A stretch of 64,000 bases of DNA from Carboxylicivirga fragile (GCA_025499625.1 JAFMVD010000029.1:1-64000), one strand, 5' to 3'. Positions 54,700 to 63,533 are shown, counted from the stretch's first letter. Notes: generated from the sequence alone by a model not told the origin. Numbers and translations are program-made.

Positions 54700-56196
54700 A
54701 TGAAGAAATTTAATATATTAACACTGACCATGGCATTCTTGGTAATGTTGGGGTCTTGTTCAGAGGATTTACTGGATACTCCAGCGCCAAGTATATCTGA
54801 TGTGTCATTTTTTACAGATGATCAAGCCGCTTTTGATGTTTTGGTTGGTGCATATGATCCTATGTCGCGTTATAATTATTCACAAATTCACGAGTGGATG
54901 ATTGGGGACATTATTTCGGATGATGCCGAAAAAGGTGGAGAAGGACCGGGTGACTGGGCTGAATGTCAGGATTTAAAAGAATTTCGTGCCAATTCTGAAA
55001 ATAGTATTCTTGTTGGTCGTTGGCAAGAGCCATATGTAGGTATTAATCGTGCCAACAAGTTAATTGCTGGTATTCAGGATAATCCTAATATTTCAGCCGG
55101 AGTTCAGAAGCGTTACATTGCAGAAGCAAAGTTTCTTAGAGCTTGGTATCACTTTCATTTGGTAAAAGTTTTCGGTGGTGTGCCTATTGTTACTTCGGTG
55201 TTACAACCTTCAGAGTTTCAAAATCCACGTAATTCTGTTGCTGAAGTTTATGCTCAAATCGAGGCTGACTTGAGAGATGCCGCAAAAGATTTACCTACAA
55301 AACCTGATTTAACGGCTGAAGAAGTGGGGCGTATAACTAAAGGTGCCGCTGAAGCTATGCTGATTAAAATGTATATTTTTCAGGAAAAATGGCAGGATGC
55401 AGCCACGCTTTCACAGAGTTTTATCGATACTTATGATTGGTACTTCTTGGAGCCTGATTTTGAAAAGATTTTCACAACTGCTGGCGAGCATGGTTCAGAA
55501 TCTATTTTTGAAATTATGCATTTAGGTGTTGCAAGTAATACTGGTTGGGGAGATGATAATGAAGGTAATGTAACATCTATCTATCAAGGAAGTCGTCAGA
55601 TCTATAATGCCAAAGGTGAAATAAAAAGCGGCTGGGGCTGGGGATTTAACTTACCAACGCAAAATTTATTTGATGAATTTGAGGAAGGTGATTCTCGTCG
55701 TTCGGCTACTTTAATAGATGATGGTGATGTACTGTGGGAAGGTACCGATGATGAAGAGATTATTTGTACTCAGCATGTTAATAGTATTGGCTATTCACAA
55801 AAGGTATATCATTCTAAAAAGTATTATATTCCACCAAGTGAGCGTTTGGGTATGTCTGATGCATCTAATAACTGGAGAGCTATTCGTTATGCTGACGTTT
55901 TGTTATGGAATGCAGAAGCAAATGCTCATATTTCTGGTGGAGACTGGCAATTTGGTGTAAATGCGGTTCGTGGACGTGAGAGTGTTGACCTTGGACCTAC
56001 TCCATATTCTGATGGATTGGAAGCAGTTTACCATGAGCGTCGTGTTGAGTTTGCAATGGAAAGCCACCGTTATTGGGATTTGGTGCGTACTGGCAGAGGA
56101 AATTTAATGCCTGGGTATTCTGATAATAAAAGGTATTTACCAATTCCTCAGATTGAGATTAGTCTAAATCCAAATTTAGAGCCAAATCCATACTAG
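54700..56196 (+). CDS. SusD/RagB family glycan-binding lipoprotein
   Basis: 498 residues with a lipoprotein signal (lipobox LGSC near residue 20). The SusD-like N-terminal region (about 25-220) has NRANKLIAGI and EAKFLRAWYHFHLVKVFGGVPIVT. The C-terminal RagB/SusD domain has WRAIRYADVLLWNAEANAH and ends with the family motif YHERRVEFAMESHRYWDLVRTGR...YLPIPQIEISLNPNL. It sits on the cell surface as the lid of SusC and binds the substrate. Aromatic residues that could stack on sugars are plentiful, but the glycan cannot be told from them. Confidence 0.95.
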   Translation: MKKFNILTLTMAFLVMLGSCSEDLLDTPAPSISDVSFFTDDQAAFDVLVGAYDPMSRYNYSQIHEWMIGDIISDDAEKGGEGPGDWAECQDLKEFRANSENSILVGRWQEPYVGINRANKLIAGIQDNPNISAGVQKRYIAEAKFLRAWYHFHLVKVFGGVPIVTSVLQPSEFQNPRNSVAEVYAQIEADLRDAAKDLPTKPDLTAEEVGRITKGAAEAMLIKMYIFQEKWQDAATLSQSFIDTYDWYFLEPDFEKIFTTAGEHGSESIFEIMHLGVASNTGWGDDNEGNVTSIYQGSRQIYNAKGEIKSGWGWGFNLPTQNLFDEFEEGDSRRSATLIDDGDVLWEGTDDEEIICTQHVNSIGYSQKVYHSKKYYIPPSERLGMSDASNNWRAIRYADVLLWNAEANAHISGGDWQFGVNAVRGRESVDLGPTPYSDGLEAVYHERRVEFAMESHRYWDLVRTGRGNLMPGYSDNKRYLPIPQIEISLNPNLEPNPY

Positions 56197-56227
56197 TTGA
56201 TATTGAGTTTTTAAAAAGGATAATTAT

Positions 56228-56255
56228 CAACTCAACTGCAACAATGGTTGAGTTG
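56228..56255 (+). promoter_or_regulatory. intercistronic stem-loop in the PUL operon
   Basis: CAACTCAAC / GTTGAGTTG perfect 9-base arms with a 10-base loop, between susD and the next lipoprotein gene. Only a weak GTTTA follows, so it is more likely an mRNA-processing or attenuation hairpin than a full terminator. Confidence 0.45.
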
Positions 56256-56287
56256 GTTTATCTGATATTAAAATAAAAAATAAACAA

Positions 56288-57595
56288 ATGAAAAAGATAA
56301 GTTATATAGCCTTATTGTTTGTAGCTATTTTGGCATTTTCTTGTTCTCCTGAAGTGGATTTAAGAGAGCAGCCAAGCACGCTGCCAGGCGTAGATTTTAG
56401 TGTTGATGCCACGGATCCTAATCAACCTATATTAACAATTAATGATAATACTGTTTTTAATGCCAATTGGTATTTCGAAGACGGTACTATGCTGCAAGGC
56501 AAAAGTGTGCAGTGCTTTTATCCACTAGAGGGTGATTATGCATTTACCATTACAGCTATGAACGGAAAAGGTCAGGCTGAAGGGGCTGGATCTGTAAATG
56601 TACCAGAAAGTAATCCGGATATGGTATTTGGAATTCCTGAATATGTGGCTTTATGTGGTGAAAAGGAAGATAATGGTAAATATTGGGTTTGGGCTCAAGA
56701 TGAACCAGGAGGAGATGTTTCTTATATGACTGCTGATTATGATTGGTCTGAGTTTTGGTGGAATCCTTATGCTGGTGATGCAGGTGCTGATTTGCCAGGT
56801 TTACTTAATGAAATCAAATTTGATTTAGTTGGTGGTTTTAATATGACTCGATTTGAAACTAAAGGGGTACCTGCTGAAAGCGGTAGTTTTAGTTTAAATC
56901 TTGATGCTATGACTTTGCAGCTTAATGGTGTAAATATTCCTAATTACGATGATGAAAATCTTGATCCTAATGTAACTGCAACTGGTTTGTATAAAATTCA
57001 GGTATTAAATGATTATGAGTTGCTATTATGGCAAGATCACGGTCCTAATAATGGTGGAGCACATGATTATGCTTGGGCATGGAAGTTTAAAGCTCGTGAT
57101 TTGGTTCCTTTGGATGATCCTTTGTTTAAATTAGCTGGTGAAAAAGGTGAAGGTGGACGAACTTGGACTTTTGATAATGATGGTCAGTCGCTTGGTGCAT
57201 GTTATATGACAGCAGATTATAACTGGGAAGAGGCTTGGTGGAGTCCGTATAGTACTCTGGAATCAATTCCGGAGTATGACCATACTATTAAATTTGATTT
57301 GGATTATAATTATATCCGTTATGACGGAACGGGAGCTGAAATTGAAGTTGGTACTTATACGTTTAATAGTAAGTCAGGTGAGTTGCAGTTAACTGATGGT
57401 TTTGTGCCGAATCATGAAGTACGTAATCCAGATGAAGATGCCGAATCAAATATTGATTTGAATGTTGCCGCTACGGGTAAGTATATTGTTCAGAGCGTAG
57501 ATGATGATCAATTATTCATATGGCAAGATCATGGGCCAAATAATGGCGGTGCCATGGATTATGGTTGGGCTTGGATTTTCAAACAAGCAGAATAA
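56288..57595 (+). CDS. PUL surface lipoprotein with duplicated domain
   Basis: 435 residues with a lipoprotein signal (lipobox FSCS). An N-terminal PKD/Ig-like domain (about 30-105; FEDGTMLQGKSVQCFYPLEGDYAFTITA) is followed by two homologous domains of about 150 residues. Each has YMTADY(D/N)W.E.WW.PY near its start and (L/F)WQDHGPNNGGA.DY.WAW near its end. Position after susCD makes it a surface glycan-binding protein, like SusE/F-type proteins, though it resembles neither by sequence as far as I can see. The conserved Trp, Asp and His in the duplicated domains may form the binding sites. No catalytic motif is evident. Confidence 0.75.
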   Translation: MKKISYIALLFVAILAFSCSPEVDLREQPSTLPGVDFSVDATDPNQPILTINDNTVFNANWYFEDGTMLQGKSVQCFYPLEGDYAFTITAMNGKGQAEGAGSVNVPESNPDMVFGIPEYVALCGEKEDNGKYWVWAQDEPGGDVSYMTADYDWSEFWWNPYAGDAGADLPGLLNEIKFDLVGGFNMTRFETKGVPAESGSFSLNLDAMTLQLNGVNIPNYDDENLDPNVTATGLYKIQVLNDYELLLWQDHGPNNGGAHDYAWAWKFKARDLVPLDDPLFKLAGEKGEGGRTWTFDNDGQSLGACYMTADYNWEEAWWSPYSTLESIPEYDHTIKFDLDYNYIRYDGTGAEIEVGTYTFNSKSGELQLTDGFVPNHEVRNPDEDAESNIDLNVAATGKYIVQSVDDDQLFIWQDHGPNNGGAMDYGWAWIFKQAE

Positions 57596-57654
57596 ATAGT
57601 TAGTTAAATTTTTGATAGTTCTGGAAATTGTACGATTTCTAGTGTAAGAGTTGA

Positions 57655-57692
57655 AGAAGTGTTTACCAATTGTTTGGTAAGCACTTCTTTTA
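57655..57692 (+). terminator. rho-independent terminator after the susCD unit
   Basis: AGAAGTGTTTACCAA / TTGGTAAGCACTTCT stem (one wobble) and TTTT. It ends the susC-susD-lipoprotein transcript just before the lacI-type gene. Confidence 0.85.
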
Positions 57693-57764
57693 TTAAAAGT
57701 TAGTCTTAAAAGGGATTTGGGAATAAAGAATTTTGTTTCTTTGCAAACAGATAAAAATATAACA

Positions 57765-58799
57765 ATGGCTAAAGGCACAAGTAAGAGCGGGGAGATAACG
57801 ATTAATGATATTGCTAAAGAACTGAATATAGCTGCATCTACAGTTTCGCGCGCACTTAATAACAGTACTAAAATTAGTGAAGCAACAAAGCAGAAGGTTC
57901 GAAAAGTTGCTGAAGAATTAGGTTATGAAATTAATTTGGTTGCCTCTAGTTTATCTAAAAATAAAACCAACCTAATTGGAGTTGTCATCCCTAATATCAA
58001 TAGCCAATTTTTTGCACATGCCTTGAGTGGTATTCAGGAAGAGGCCAAGGCGGCTGGCTATAATGTTATTATTAGCCAAACTAACGAGAGTTATGAGCAA
58101 GAGGTTGAAGTGATGAAAGTGATGAATTCTGCAAGAGTTGATGGCCTCATTGTTAGTTTAACCATGGAAACAAAAAGCACCGATCACTTTAATGCCTTGG
58201 TTCGAAAGAGTGTTCCAATTGTTATGTTCGATCGTGTTAATTTTTCGGTGCCGGGTCCTAAGATTGTGGTTGATAATTATGAAGCTTCCTTTAAAGCAAC
58301 ACAGCATTTAATCGGCAATGGTTGTAAGCGCATTGCTCATTTGGCGGGAAATTTGTCGTGCAAAGTTTTTGAAGATAGAGCTGAGGGTTTTAAGGAGGCC
58401 TTAAATAAAAATATTTTACCATTGTTGCCACAGTTCCTGTTAGCTTGTGATCTGAATGAGAAAGACACGAGGGAGGCCATGAAGTTATGGATGTCCTTAG
58501 ATGAGCGACCTGATGGTATTGTTGTGGCAAGTGCCTCGTCAGGTTTAATGATTGCCTCGATAGCCAGAAGTTATGGTGTTACTATCCCAGGTGACTTAGC
58601 CATTATTTCATTGGGCAATGAGCGTTGTAATGAATTGATGATACCTTCTATTTCGGCTGTTGATATGCCTGGATCAGAAATGGGTAAAGCTGCGGCTATT
58701 AACCTTATCGAGACCATTAAAACCGGGCATATAGAAGATCGTATCATTCTTAAGCCAATTCAATTGTTGATGCGAAACTCTACTTTTAAAATGGCTTAG
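57765..58799 (+). CDS. LacI/GalR family transcriptional regulator
   Basis: 344 residues from the ATG at 57765; the frame opens 16 codons earlier at a codon without family support. The N-terminal helix-turn-helix and hinge helix read ITINDIAKELNIAASTVSRALNNSTKISEATKQKVRKVAEELGYEIN, canonical for LacI. A periplasmic-binding-protein-like effector domain follows (about 65-344; NLIGVVIPNINSQFFAHALSGI, VDGLIVSL, DGIVVASASSGLMIA). It probably represses the PUL by binding the two near-identical operators at 51494-51513 and 58885-58903. The effector is presumably a sugar released by the pathway. It sits between the two units it would control. Confidence 0.92.
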   Translation: MAKGTSKSGEITINDIAKELNIAASTVSRALNNSTKISEATKQKVRKVAEELGYEINLVASSLSKNKTNLIGVVIPNINSQFFAHALSGIQEEAKAAGYNVIISQTNESYEQEVEVMKVMNSARVDGLIVSLTMETKSTDHFNALVRKSVPIVMFDRVNFSVPGPKIVVDNYEASFKATQHLIGNGCKRIAHLAGNLSCKVFEDRAEGFKEALNKNILPLLPQFLLACDLNEKDTREAMKLWMSLDERPDGIVVASASSGLMIASIARSYGVTIPGDLAIISLGNERCNELMIPSISAVDMPGSEMGKAAAINLIETIKTGHIEDRIILKPIQLLMRNSTFKMA

Positions 58800-58862
58800 T
58801 TCCTCTGTTTTTATCTTTTTATTGATAGTTTTTAGTTTGTTTATCAAGTTTTTGAAGGCTTG

Positions 58863-58878
58863 TGCAATATTTATTGCA
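58863..58878. promoter_or_regulatory. possible secondary operator or hairpin
   Basis: TGCAAT (58863-58868) and ATTGCA (58873-58878) form an inverted repeat whose outer TGCA matches the operator halves. Its centre is 23 bases, about two helical turns, before that of the strong site. It could be a weak second LacI site. Confidence 0.3.
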
Positions 58879-58884
58879 TAAACC

Positions 58885-58903
58885 AATGCAAACGCTTGCA
58901 CAA
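58885..58903. promoter_or_regulatory. LacI-family operator upstream of the GH2 gene
   Basis: AATGCAAACGCTTGCACAA. Bases 58887-58903 are identical to the complement of 51494-51510. The TTG at 58896-58898 lies 20 bases from a CATTTTTA sequence (58919-58926), giving the same operator-over-promoter geometry as at susC, with a weaker -7 box. Confidence 0.78.
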
Positions 58904-58947
58904 AATAAAAATAATGTGCATTTTTACCACATCTAAATTGTTATACA

Positions 58948-61590
58948 ATGAAACTATTCAAGTTAAAAGCTGTTGTTATTGCATTGTGTGTTACATTATG
59001 TGCTATGTCGTGTCAACAATCCAAAAAAGTAGAAACTACGATTAAATTAAATGAAGGGTGGGAGATAAGTTCTTCAGCTAAGGTTGATCAAAGTGGCGAA
59101 TCAATTAGTTTGACAGAATATGAAACCCAGGATTGGGTGAAAGGAAATATTCCTGCAACTGTTATGTCTATTCTTCGTCAAAATGGCCAATACAGTGACT
59201 TGTATTTTGGTAAGAATTTTGAAAATGTAGATAAGTCTATATTTCAGGTGCCTTGGTGGTACCGTAAGAATTTTACTGTAGCGGATGTTAAAAATGGTGA
59301 ACACTATCAACTTCGTTTCGAAGGTTTAAATTATAAAGCTAATATTTGGCTTAATGGTAAACTTATTGCGGATTCTTCAAAGATTGAAGGGGCTTTTGGT
59401 CGTTGGACCTTTGATGTAACCAAGAAGTTGCAAAAGGGTAATAATGTCATTGCGGTGGAAGTGATACCTCCTAAACGTGGTGATTTAACAATTGGATTTG
59501 TTGATTGGAACCCTGCTGCCCCTGATGAGAACATGGGCTTATGGCGTGGTGTTACTTTAATGAAGAGTGGTGTTGTTTCAATGGATGCCCCTATGGTATC
59601 ATCTGTACTTAAGGATGATTTGAGTGCGGCGGATTTACAAATTACACACCAGTTAAATAATCATAGTGATAAGGAGCAGGATGTTGAATTGATTGCTAAT
59701 GTAGAGGGAGTTGGTGTTCTTAAGAAGAATATAAAAGTAATGCCAAATGAATCTTTTGACGCGGTTTTTACCTCTGATGAATTTTCTGAGCTAAATGTTC
59801 AAAATCCTAAATTATGGTGGCCTAACAACATGGGCGAACCAACAATGTACAACATTGAAATTACGTGTAAGGTTAATGGTAAGTATTCTCATCATATTAA
59901 TTCACGTTTTGGAATTAGAGAATTCGAAGAGTATCTGACAAAGAATGGTCATAAAGGTTATAAAATTAACGGTCAGGAAATAGTTATTAAAGGTGCTGGC
60001 TGGGTAGACGATGTATTATTGGCTGATAGTGATGAGAAGGTAAGAGCTCAGGTAGAATACGTGAAGCACATGAATATGAATTGTATTCGTCTCGAAGGTT
60101 TTTGGGGTAGAAACAAAACTTTGTACGATGCTGCAGATGAGAATGGACTTCTATTAATGATTGGCTGGAGTTGTCATTGGGAATGGGAAGCTTATTGTGG
60201 CAGACCAGAAACTCATTTTATGTCGATTACCGGAGAGGATGAAATCGAAATGCATGCTCAATCATATCGCGATCAGGTGATGTATTTACGTAATCACCCT
60301 AGTGTATTTTTATGGGTATTCGGTAGTGATAAATTACCAGTTCCTGAACTAGAGTCAAAATTGAATAAGTACATTGGCGATGTAGATGGTACGCGCCCAA
60401 TGTTAGCTAGTTGTAAAGGACAGGATTATGGTACTGATTTCTTTAATATTAGTGAAATAACTGGTCATACAGGTGTGAAAATGTTAGGGCCTTATTCGTA
60501 TGTGCCACCAAGTTATTGGTACGTTGATACACAGGCAGGTGGTGCTTATGGTTTCAATACCGAAACAGGTCCTGGTCCACAGGTGCCTCCTATGGAGAGT
60601 TTAAAAAGAATGATCCCTGAAAGCGATTTATGGCCGGTTAATGACATGTGGAATTTCCATTGTGGACGACATGAGTTTGGTACTTTAAATCGTTATACAT
60701 TAGCATTTAATAATCGTTACGGACAAAGTAATTCAGTTGAAGATTTTACTTTTAGATCTCAGGTTTCTAACTATGAGGCTATTCGTCCAATGTTTGAATC
60801 GTTTCAGGTGAACCGACATAATGAAGCAACGGGTGTTATTCAGTGGATGCTTAATTCAGCATGGCCAGAAATGTTTTGGCAATTGTATGATTATTATTTG
60901 GTTCCTAATGGGGCATTTTATGGAACACGTAAAGCATGTCAGCCTTTAAATCCTGCCTATAATTACAAGGATAATGCTGTTTACTTAACGAATGATTTCC
61001 TTAGTGATCATATGGGATTGACGGTTGATATCAAGATTCTGGATATTAATTCGAAAGAGGTATTTGGAAAATCACTTAGTGTGGACTCGAAAGCAAATAC
61101 GTCAATTAAAGTACTTGACTTACCAGTGATAAAGGATTTAAGTGAAACATACTTCTTATCGTTGAAGGTAAATGATGCCAATAAAAAAGAATTAGCTGAT
61201 AATTTTTACTGGTTATCAACCAAATCGGATGTAATGGATTTCCCTGCAACTTCATGGGTGGGTACGCCGCAAAAAGAATTTGCAAATTTAAAAGGACTTA
61301 ATTCATTAGGTAAAGTTGAAATTAGTGAGAGCTGGAGTACTACAGTTCAAGAAGATAAAACGGTATTTACTTGCCAATTAGAAAATAAAGGAGATGAAAT
61401 TGCTTTCTTCATCGAAACAGCAGTTTTAGATCCAAAAACAAATCAAACAATCGTTCCTGTGTTTTGGGATAATAACTATGTTAGTTTATTACCAGGTGAG
61501 TCGAAAGTATTAAAGGCTAGAATTTGCAATGATTTATTACCGAAAGATAGTAAACCAGTATTGCGTGTACGTGCCTGGAATAAAAAATAG
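58948..61590 (+). CDS. glycoside hydrolase family 2 lipoprotein, exo-beta-glucosaminidase-like
   Basis: 880 residues with a lipoprotein signal (lipobox AMSC near residue 26). GH2 layout: sugar-binding jelly roll (about 45-215; VPWWYRKNFTV, NYKANIWLNGKLIA, ENMGLWRGV), an Ig-like domain, a TIM barrel (about 340-600; HMNMNCIRLEGFWGR) and C-terminal beta domains. At the acid/base position the barrel has WVFGSD with Asp461 instead of the usual NE, and the nucleophile is Glu539 in FNTETGPGP. Asp plus Glu is the arrangement of CsxA-type exo-beta-D-glucosaminidases (Asp469/Glu541 in the Amycolatopsis enzyme, as I recall). Related GH2 members act on beta-mannosides, so the substrate is a beta-glucosaminide or a beta-mannoside. 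It is preceded by a LacI operator. Confidence 0.85.
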   Translation: MKLFKLKAVVIALCVTLCAMSCQQSKKVETTIKLNEGWEISSSAKVDQSGESISLTEYETQDWVKGNIPATVMSILRQNGQYSDLYFGKNFENVDKSIFQVPWWYRKNFTVADVKNGEHYQLRFEGLNYKANIWLNGKLIADSSKIEGAFGRWTFDVTKKLQKGNNVIAVEVIPPKRGDLTIGFVDWNPAAPDENMGLWRGVTLMKSGVVSMDAPMVSSVLKDDLSAADLQITHQLNNHSDKEQDVELIANVEGVGVLKKNIKVMPNESFDAVFTSDEFSELNVQNPKLWWPNNMGEPTMYNIEITCKVNGKYSHHINSRFGIREFEEYLTKNGHKGYKINGQEIVIKGAGWVDDVLLADSDEKVRAQVEYVKHMNMNCIRLEGFWGRNKTLYDAADENGLLLMIGWSCHWEWEAYCGRPETHFMSITGEDEIEMHAQSYRDQVMYLRNHPSVFLWVFGSDKLPVPELESKLNKYIGDVDGTRPMLASCKGQDYGTDFFNISEITGHTGVKMLGPYSYVPPSYWYVDTQAGGAYGFNTETGPGPQVPPMESLKRMIPESDLWPVNDMWNFHCGRHEFGTLNRYTLAFNNRYGQSNSVEDFTFRSQVSNYEAIRPMFESFQVNRHNEATGVIQWMLNSAWPEMFWQLYDYYLVPNGAFYGTRKACQPLNPAYNYKDNAVYLTNDFLSDHMGLTVDIKILDINSKEVFGKSLSVDSKANTSIKVLDLPVIKDLSETYFLSLKVNDANKKELADNFYWLSTKSDVMDFPATSWVGTPQKEFANLKGLNSLGKVEISESWSTTVQEDKTVFTCQLENKGDEIAFFIETAVLDPKTNQTIVPVFWDNNYVSLLPGESKVLKARICNDLLPKDSKPVLRVRAWNKK

Positions 61591-61658
61591 TCCAAGGACT
61601 ATAAACATCATTTAGCGTTTTAGTTAGTAAGAGAGATAAACCTTAGAGTATTACAGAG

Positions 61659-61702
61659 CAGGAGCTAACCTTTAACCTAACCTTTGGTTAGCACCTGTTT
61701 TT
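61659..61702 (+). terminator. rho-independent terminator after the GH2 gene
   Basis: CAGGAGCTAACC / GGTTAGCACCTG arms (one mismatch) then TTTTTG. It separates the GH2 gene from the ROK genes. Confidence 0.75.
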
Positions 61703-61782
61703 GTACTCTTTAAAAAGTATGGTCAAATTTGGGAGAGTTTACCATATTGTTAATGCAGTTTAGTATTTAAGGAAAAGAGTTT

Positions 61783-62646
61783 ATGGAAAAATTCAAAAAT
61801 ATTATTGGTGTTGATTTGGGAGGCACCAATATGCGTGCTGGTTTAATTCAGGACGCAAAAGTAGTTGAAAAGTCGGCTTGTGCAGTTCCAAAAACCGATG
61901 TGGCAGAAGAGGTAACAAATGCTTTAATTAAAACCATTGAAGATGTTATGAACCCTTCTGTAGAAGGTATTGGTGTTGGTGTTCCGAGTCTTGTTAAGTC
62001 GAGCGATGGTGTGGTTTACGATGTTCAGAACATCCCTTCGTGGAAGAAGATTCCTTTAAAGGCTATTTTGGAAGATCACTTTAAGATTCCTGTATACATT
62101 AATAATGATGCCAATTGTTTTGCGGTTGGTGAGCGATTCTTTGGCGAAGGAAAACAGTTCAAGGATTTTGTTGGCTTAATCACAGGAACTGGTCTTGGTG
62201 GAGGAATAATTAAAAAAGGACATTTATTAGCCGATCAGAATTGTGGTGCTGGTGAGTTCGGAATGATTCCATATATGGAGCATGATTATGAGTTTTACTG
62301 TAGCGGACAGTTCTTTAATAACAATTACAATGCCGATGGAGGAGAGCTAGCTAAGAAAGCTAATAGCGGTGATGCCTCAGCCATTCAGGCTTTCAAAGAG
62401 TATGGTAAACATCTTGGAAAAGCGATAAAGGTAATTTTATTAACCGTTGACCCGGAAGCAATTGTTATTGGTGGTTCTGTTTCAAAGTCATTTCATTTGT
62501 ATAAAGATGCCATGTGGGATGAGATTTCAACACATGCTTTTGGCTTTGCATTGGAAAACTTAAAGATTGTTCCTTCAGATATAGAAGATATTGCTATTTT
62601 AGGGGCCGGAGCGTTGTATATTGATGCTCAAACGGACTTAACATAG
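61783..62646 (+). CDS. ROK family sugar kinase
   Basis: 287 residues. The ROK (repressor, ORF, kinase) fold has the phosphate-1 motif GVDLGGTNMRAG with Asp11 and Thr15, the catalytic Asp109 in INNDANCF, GLITGTGLGGGII and the hinge motif CGAGEFG. The family zinc signature (ExGH ... CxCGxxGC) is degenerate: the GH is replaced by GM and only one cysteine remains (YEFYCSGQFF). It probably phosphorylates glucose or an amino sugar or mannose released by the PUL. No DNA-binding domain is present. It is followed after 14 bases by a paralogue. Confidence 0.85.
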   Translation: MEKFKNIIGVDLGGTNMRAGLIQDAKVVEKSACAVPKTDVAEEVTNALIKTIEDVMNPSVEGIGVGVPSLVKSSDGVVYDVQNIPSWKKIPLKAILEDHFKIPVYINNDANCFAVGERFFGEGKQFKDFVGLITGTGLGGGIIKKGHLLADQNCGAGEFGMIPYMEHDYEFYCSGQFFNNNYNADGGELAKKANSGDASAIQAFKEYGKHLGKAIKVILLTVDPEAIVIGGSVSKSFHLYKDAMWDEISTHAFGFALENLKIVPSDIEDIAILGAGALYIDAQTDLT

Positions 62647-62660
62647 AAAAAAGAATAGTT

Positions 62661-63533
62661 ATGATTCAAGATATGACCCTTCAAAATCAATGTGCAATAG
62701 GCGTTTATCTAGGAGGTAAGTTGTTGCGTGTTGGTCGTGTTAAAAATAATGTGGTCGAGGCAGCTATCGAACGTGAGATTAATAATCATGATTCAGAAGA
62801 AAATATTTTGAAAGAAGTATTGGATGCTATCGATCAGGTTTTTAATAGTGAAGTTGGAGGGATTGGAATTGGTGTTCCAAGTCTGGTTGATGTTTCCAAA
62901 GGAATAGTATACAATGTTGAGCATATTCCTGCATGGCGTGAAGTTCACTTAGGTGATTTATTACAAGATCGTTATAAGGTTAACGTTTTTGTAAATAATG
63001 ATGCCAACTGTTTTACCATAGGTGAGAAGTATTTTGGTAAGGCAAAAAAATATTCTAACCTGGTTGGCGTAATCGTTGGTGTTGGTTTAGGATGTGGTGT
63101 AATAACTGAGAATCGCTTATATTCTGGAACCAACTGTGGTGCTGGTGAGTTTGGCTGTATACCTTATCGCGATCATAACTACGAATACTATTGTACAACA
63201 GATTATTTTGATGTAAAATACGGACTAAAGCCGGAAGTGCTATTTACGCGTGCCCAAAAGAACGATAAAATAGCTTTGGCAATACTAGAACAGTTTGGAT
63301 TTGATTTTGGACAAGCCATTAAAACCATTCTGTATACTTACGATCCTGAATGCATTGTAATTGGCGGAAGCATAGGTAAATTCTTTCCTTTCTTTGAAGA
63401 AGCAATGTGGAAGGTGGTTCGTAAGTTTCAATATGAAAAGACTGTGGAGAAACTTTGTATAGAGGTTAGTGAAGAGCCAGATATCGCTGTGCTTGGAGCT
63501 GCAGCTTTGTACTACGATGCTATAAATAAATAG
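62661..63533 (+). CDS. ROK family protein with degenerate phosphate-binding motif
   Basis: 290 residues, a tandem paralogue of the preceding ROK kinase with similarity along its whole length. The expected DLGGT motif reads YLGGK (Tyr16, Lys20), so the nucleotide-phosphate aspartate and threonine are lost. The catalytic Asp114 in NNDANCFTIGE, GVIVGVGLGCGVI and CGAGEFGC remain. The zinc cluster is again absent. It may be a weak or inactive kinase that senses sugar, or a regulatory partner of the first ROK. It would be co-transcribed with it. Confidence 0.8.
   Translation: MIQDMTLQNQCAIGVYLGGKLLRVGRVKNNVVEAAIEREINNHDSEENILKEVLDAIDQVFNSEVGGIGIGVPSLVDVSKGIVYNVEHIPAWREVHLGDLLQDRYKVNVFVNNDANCFTIGEKYFGKAKKYSNLVGVIVGVGLGCGVITENRLYSGTNCGAGEFGCIPYRDHNYEYYCTTDYFDVKYGLKPEVLFTRAQKNDKIALAILEQFGFDFGQAIKTILYTYDPECIVIGGSIGKFFPFFEEAMWKVVRKFQYEKTVEKLCIEVSEEPDIAVLGAAALYYDAINK

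Noticed and set aside
58674-58901. Minus-strand ORF spanning the lacI end and the GH2 operator
   Set aside because: Antisense of the LacI C-terminus running across the operator region; no similarity or start signal.
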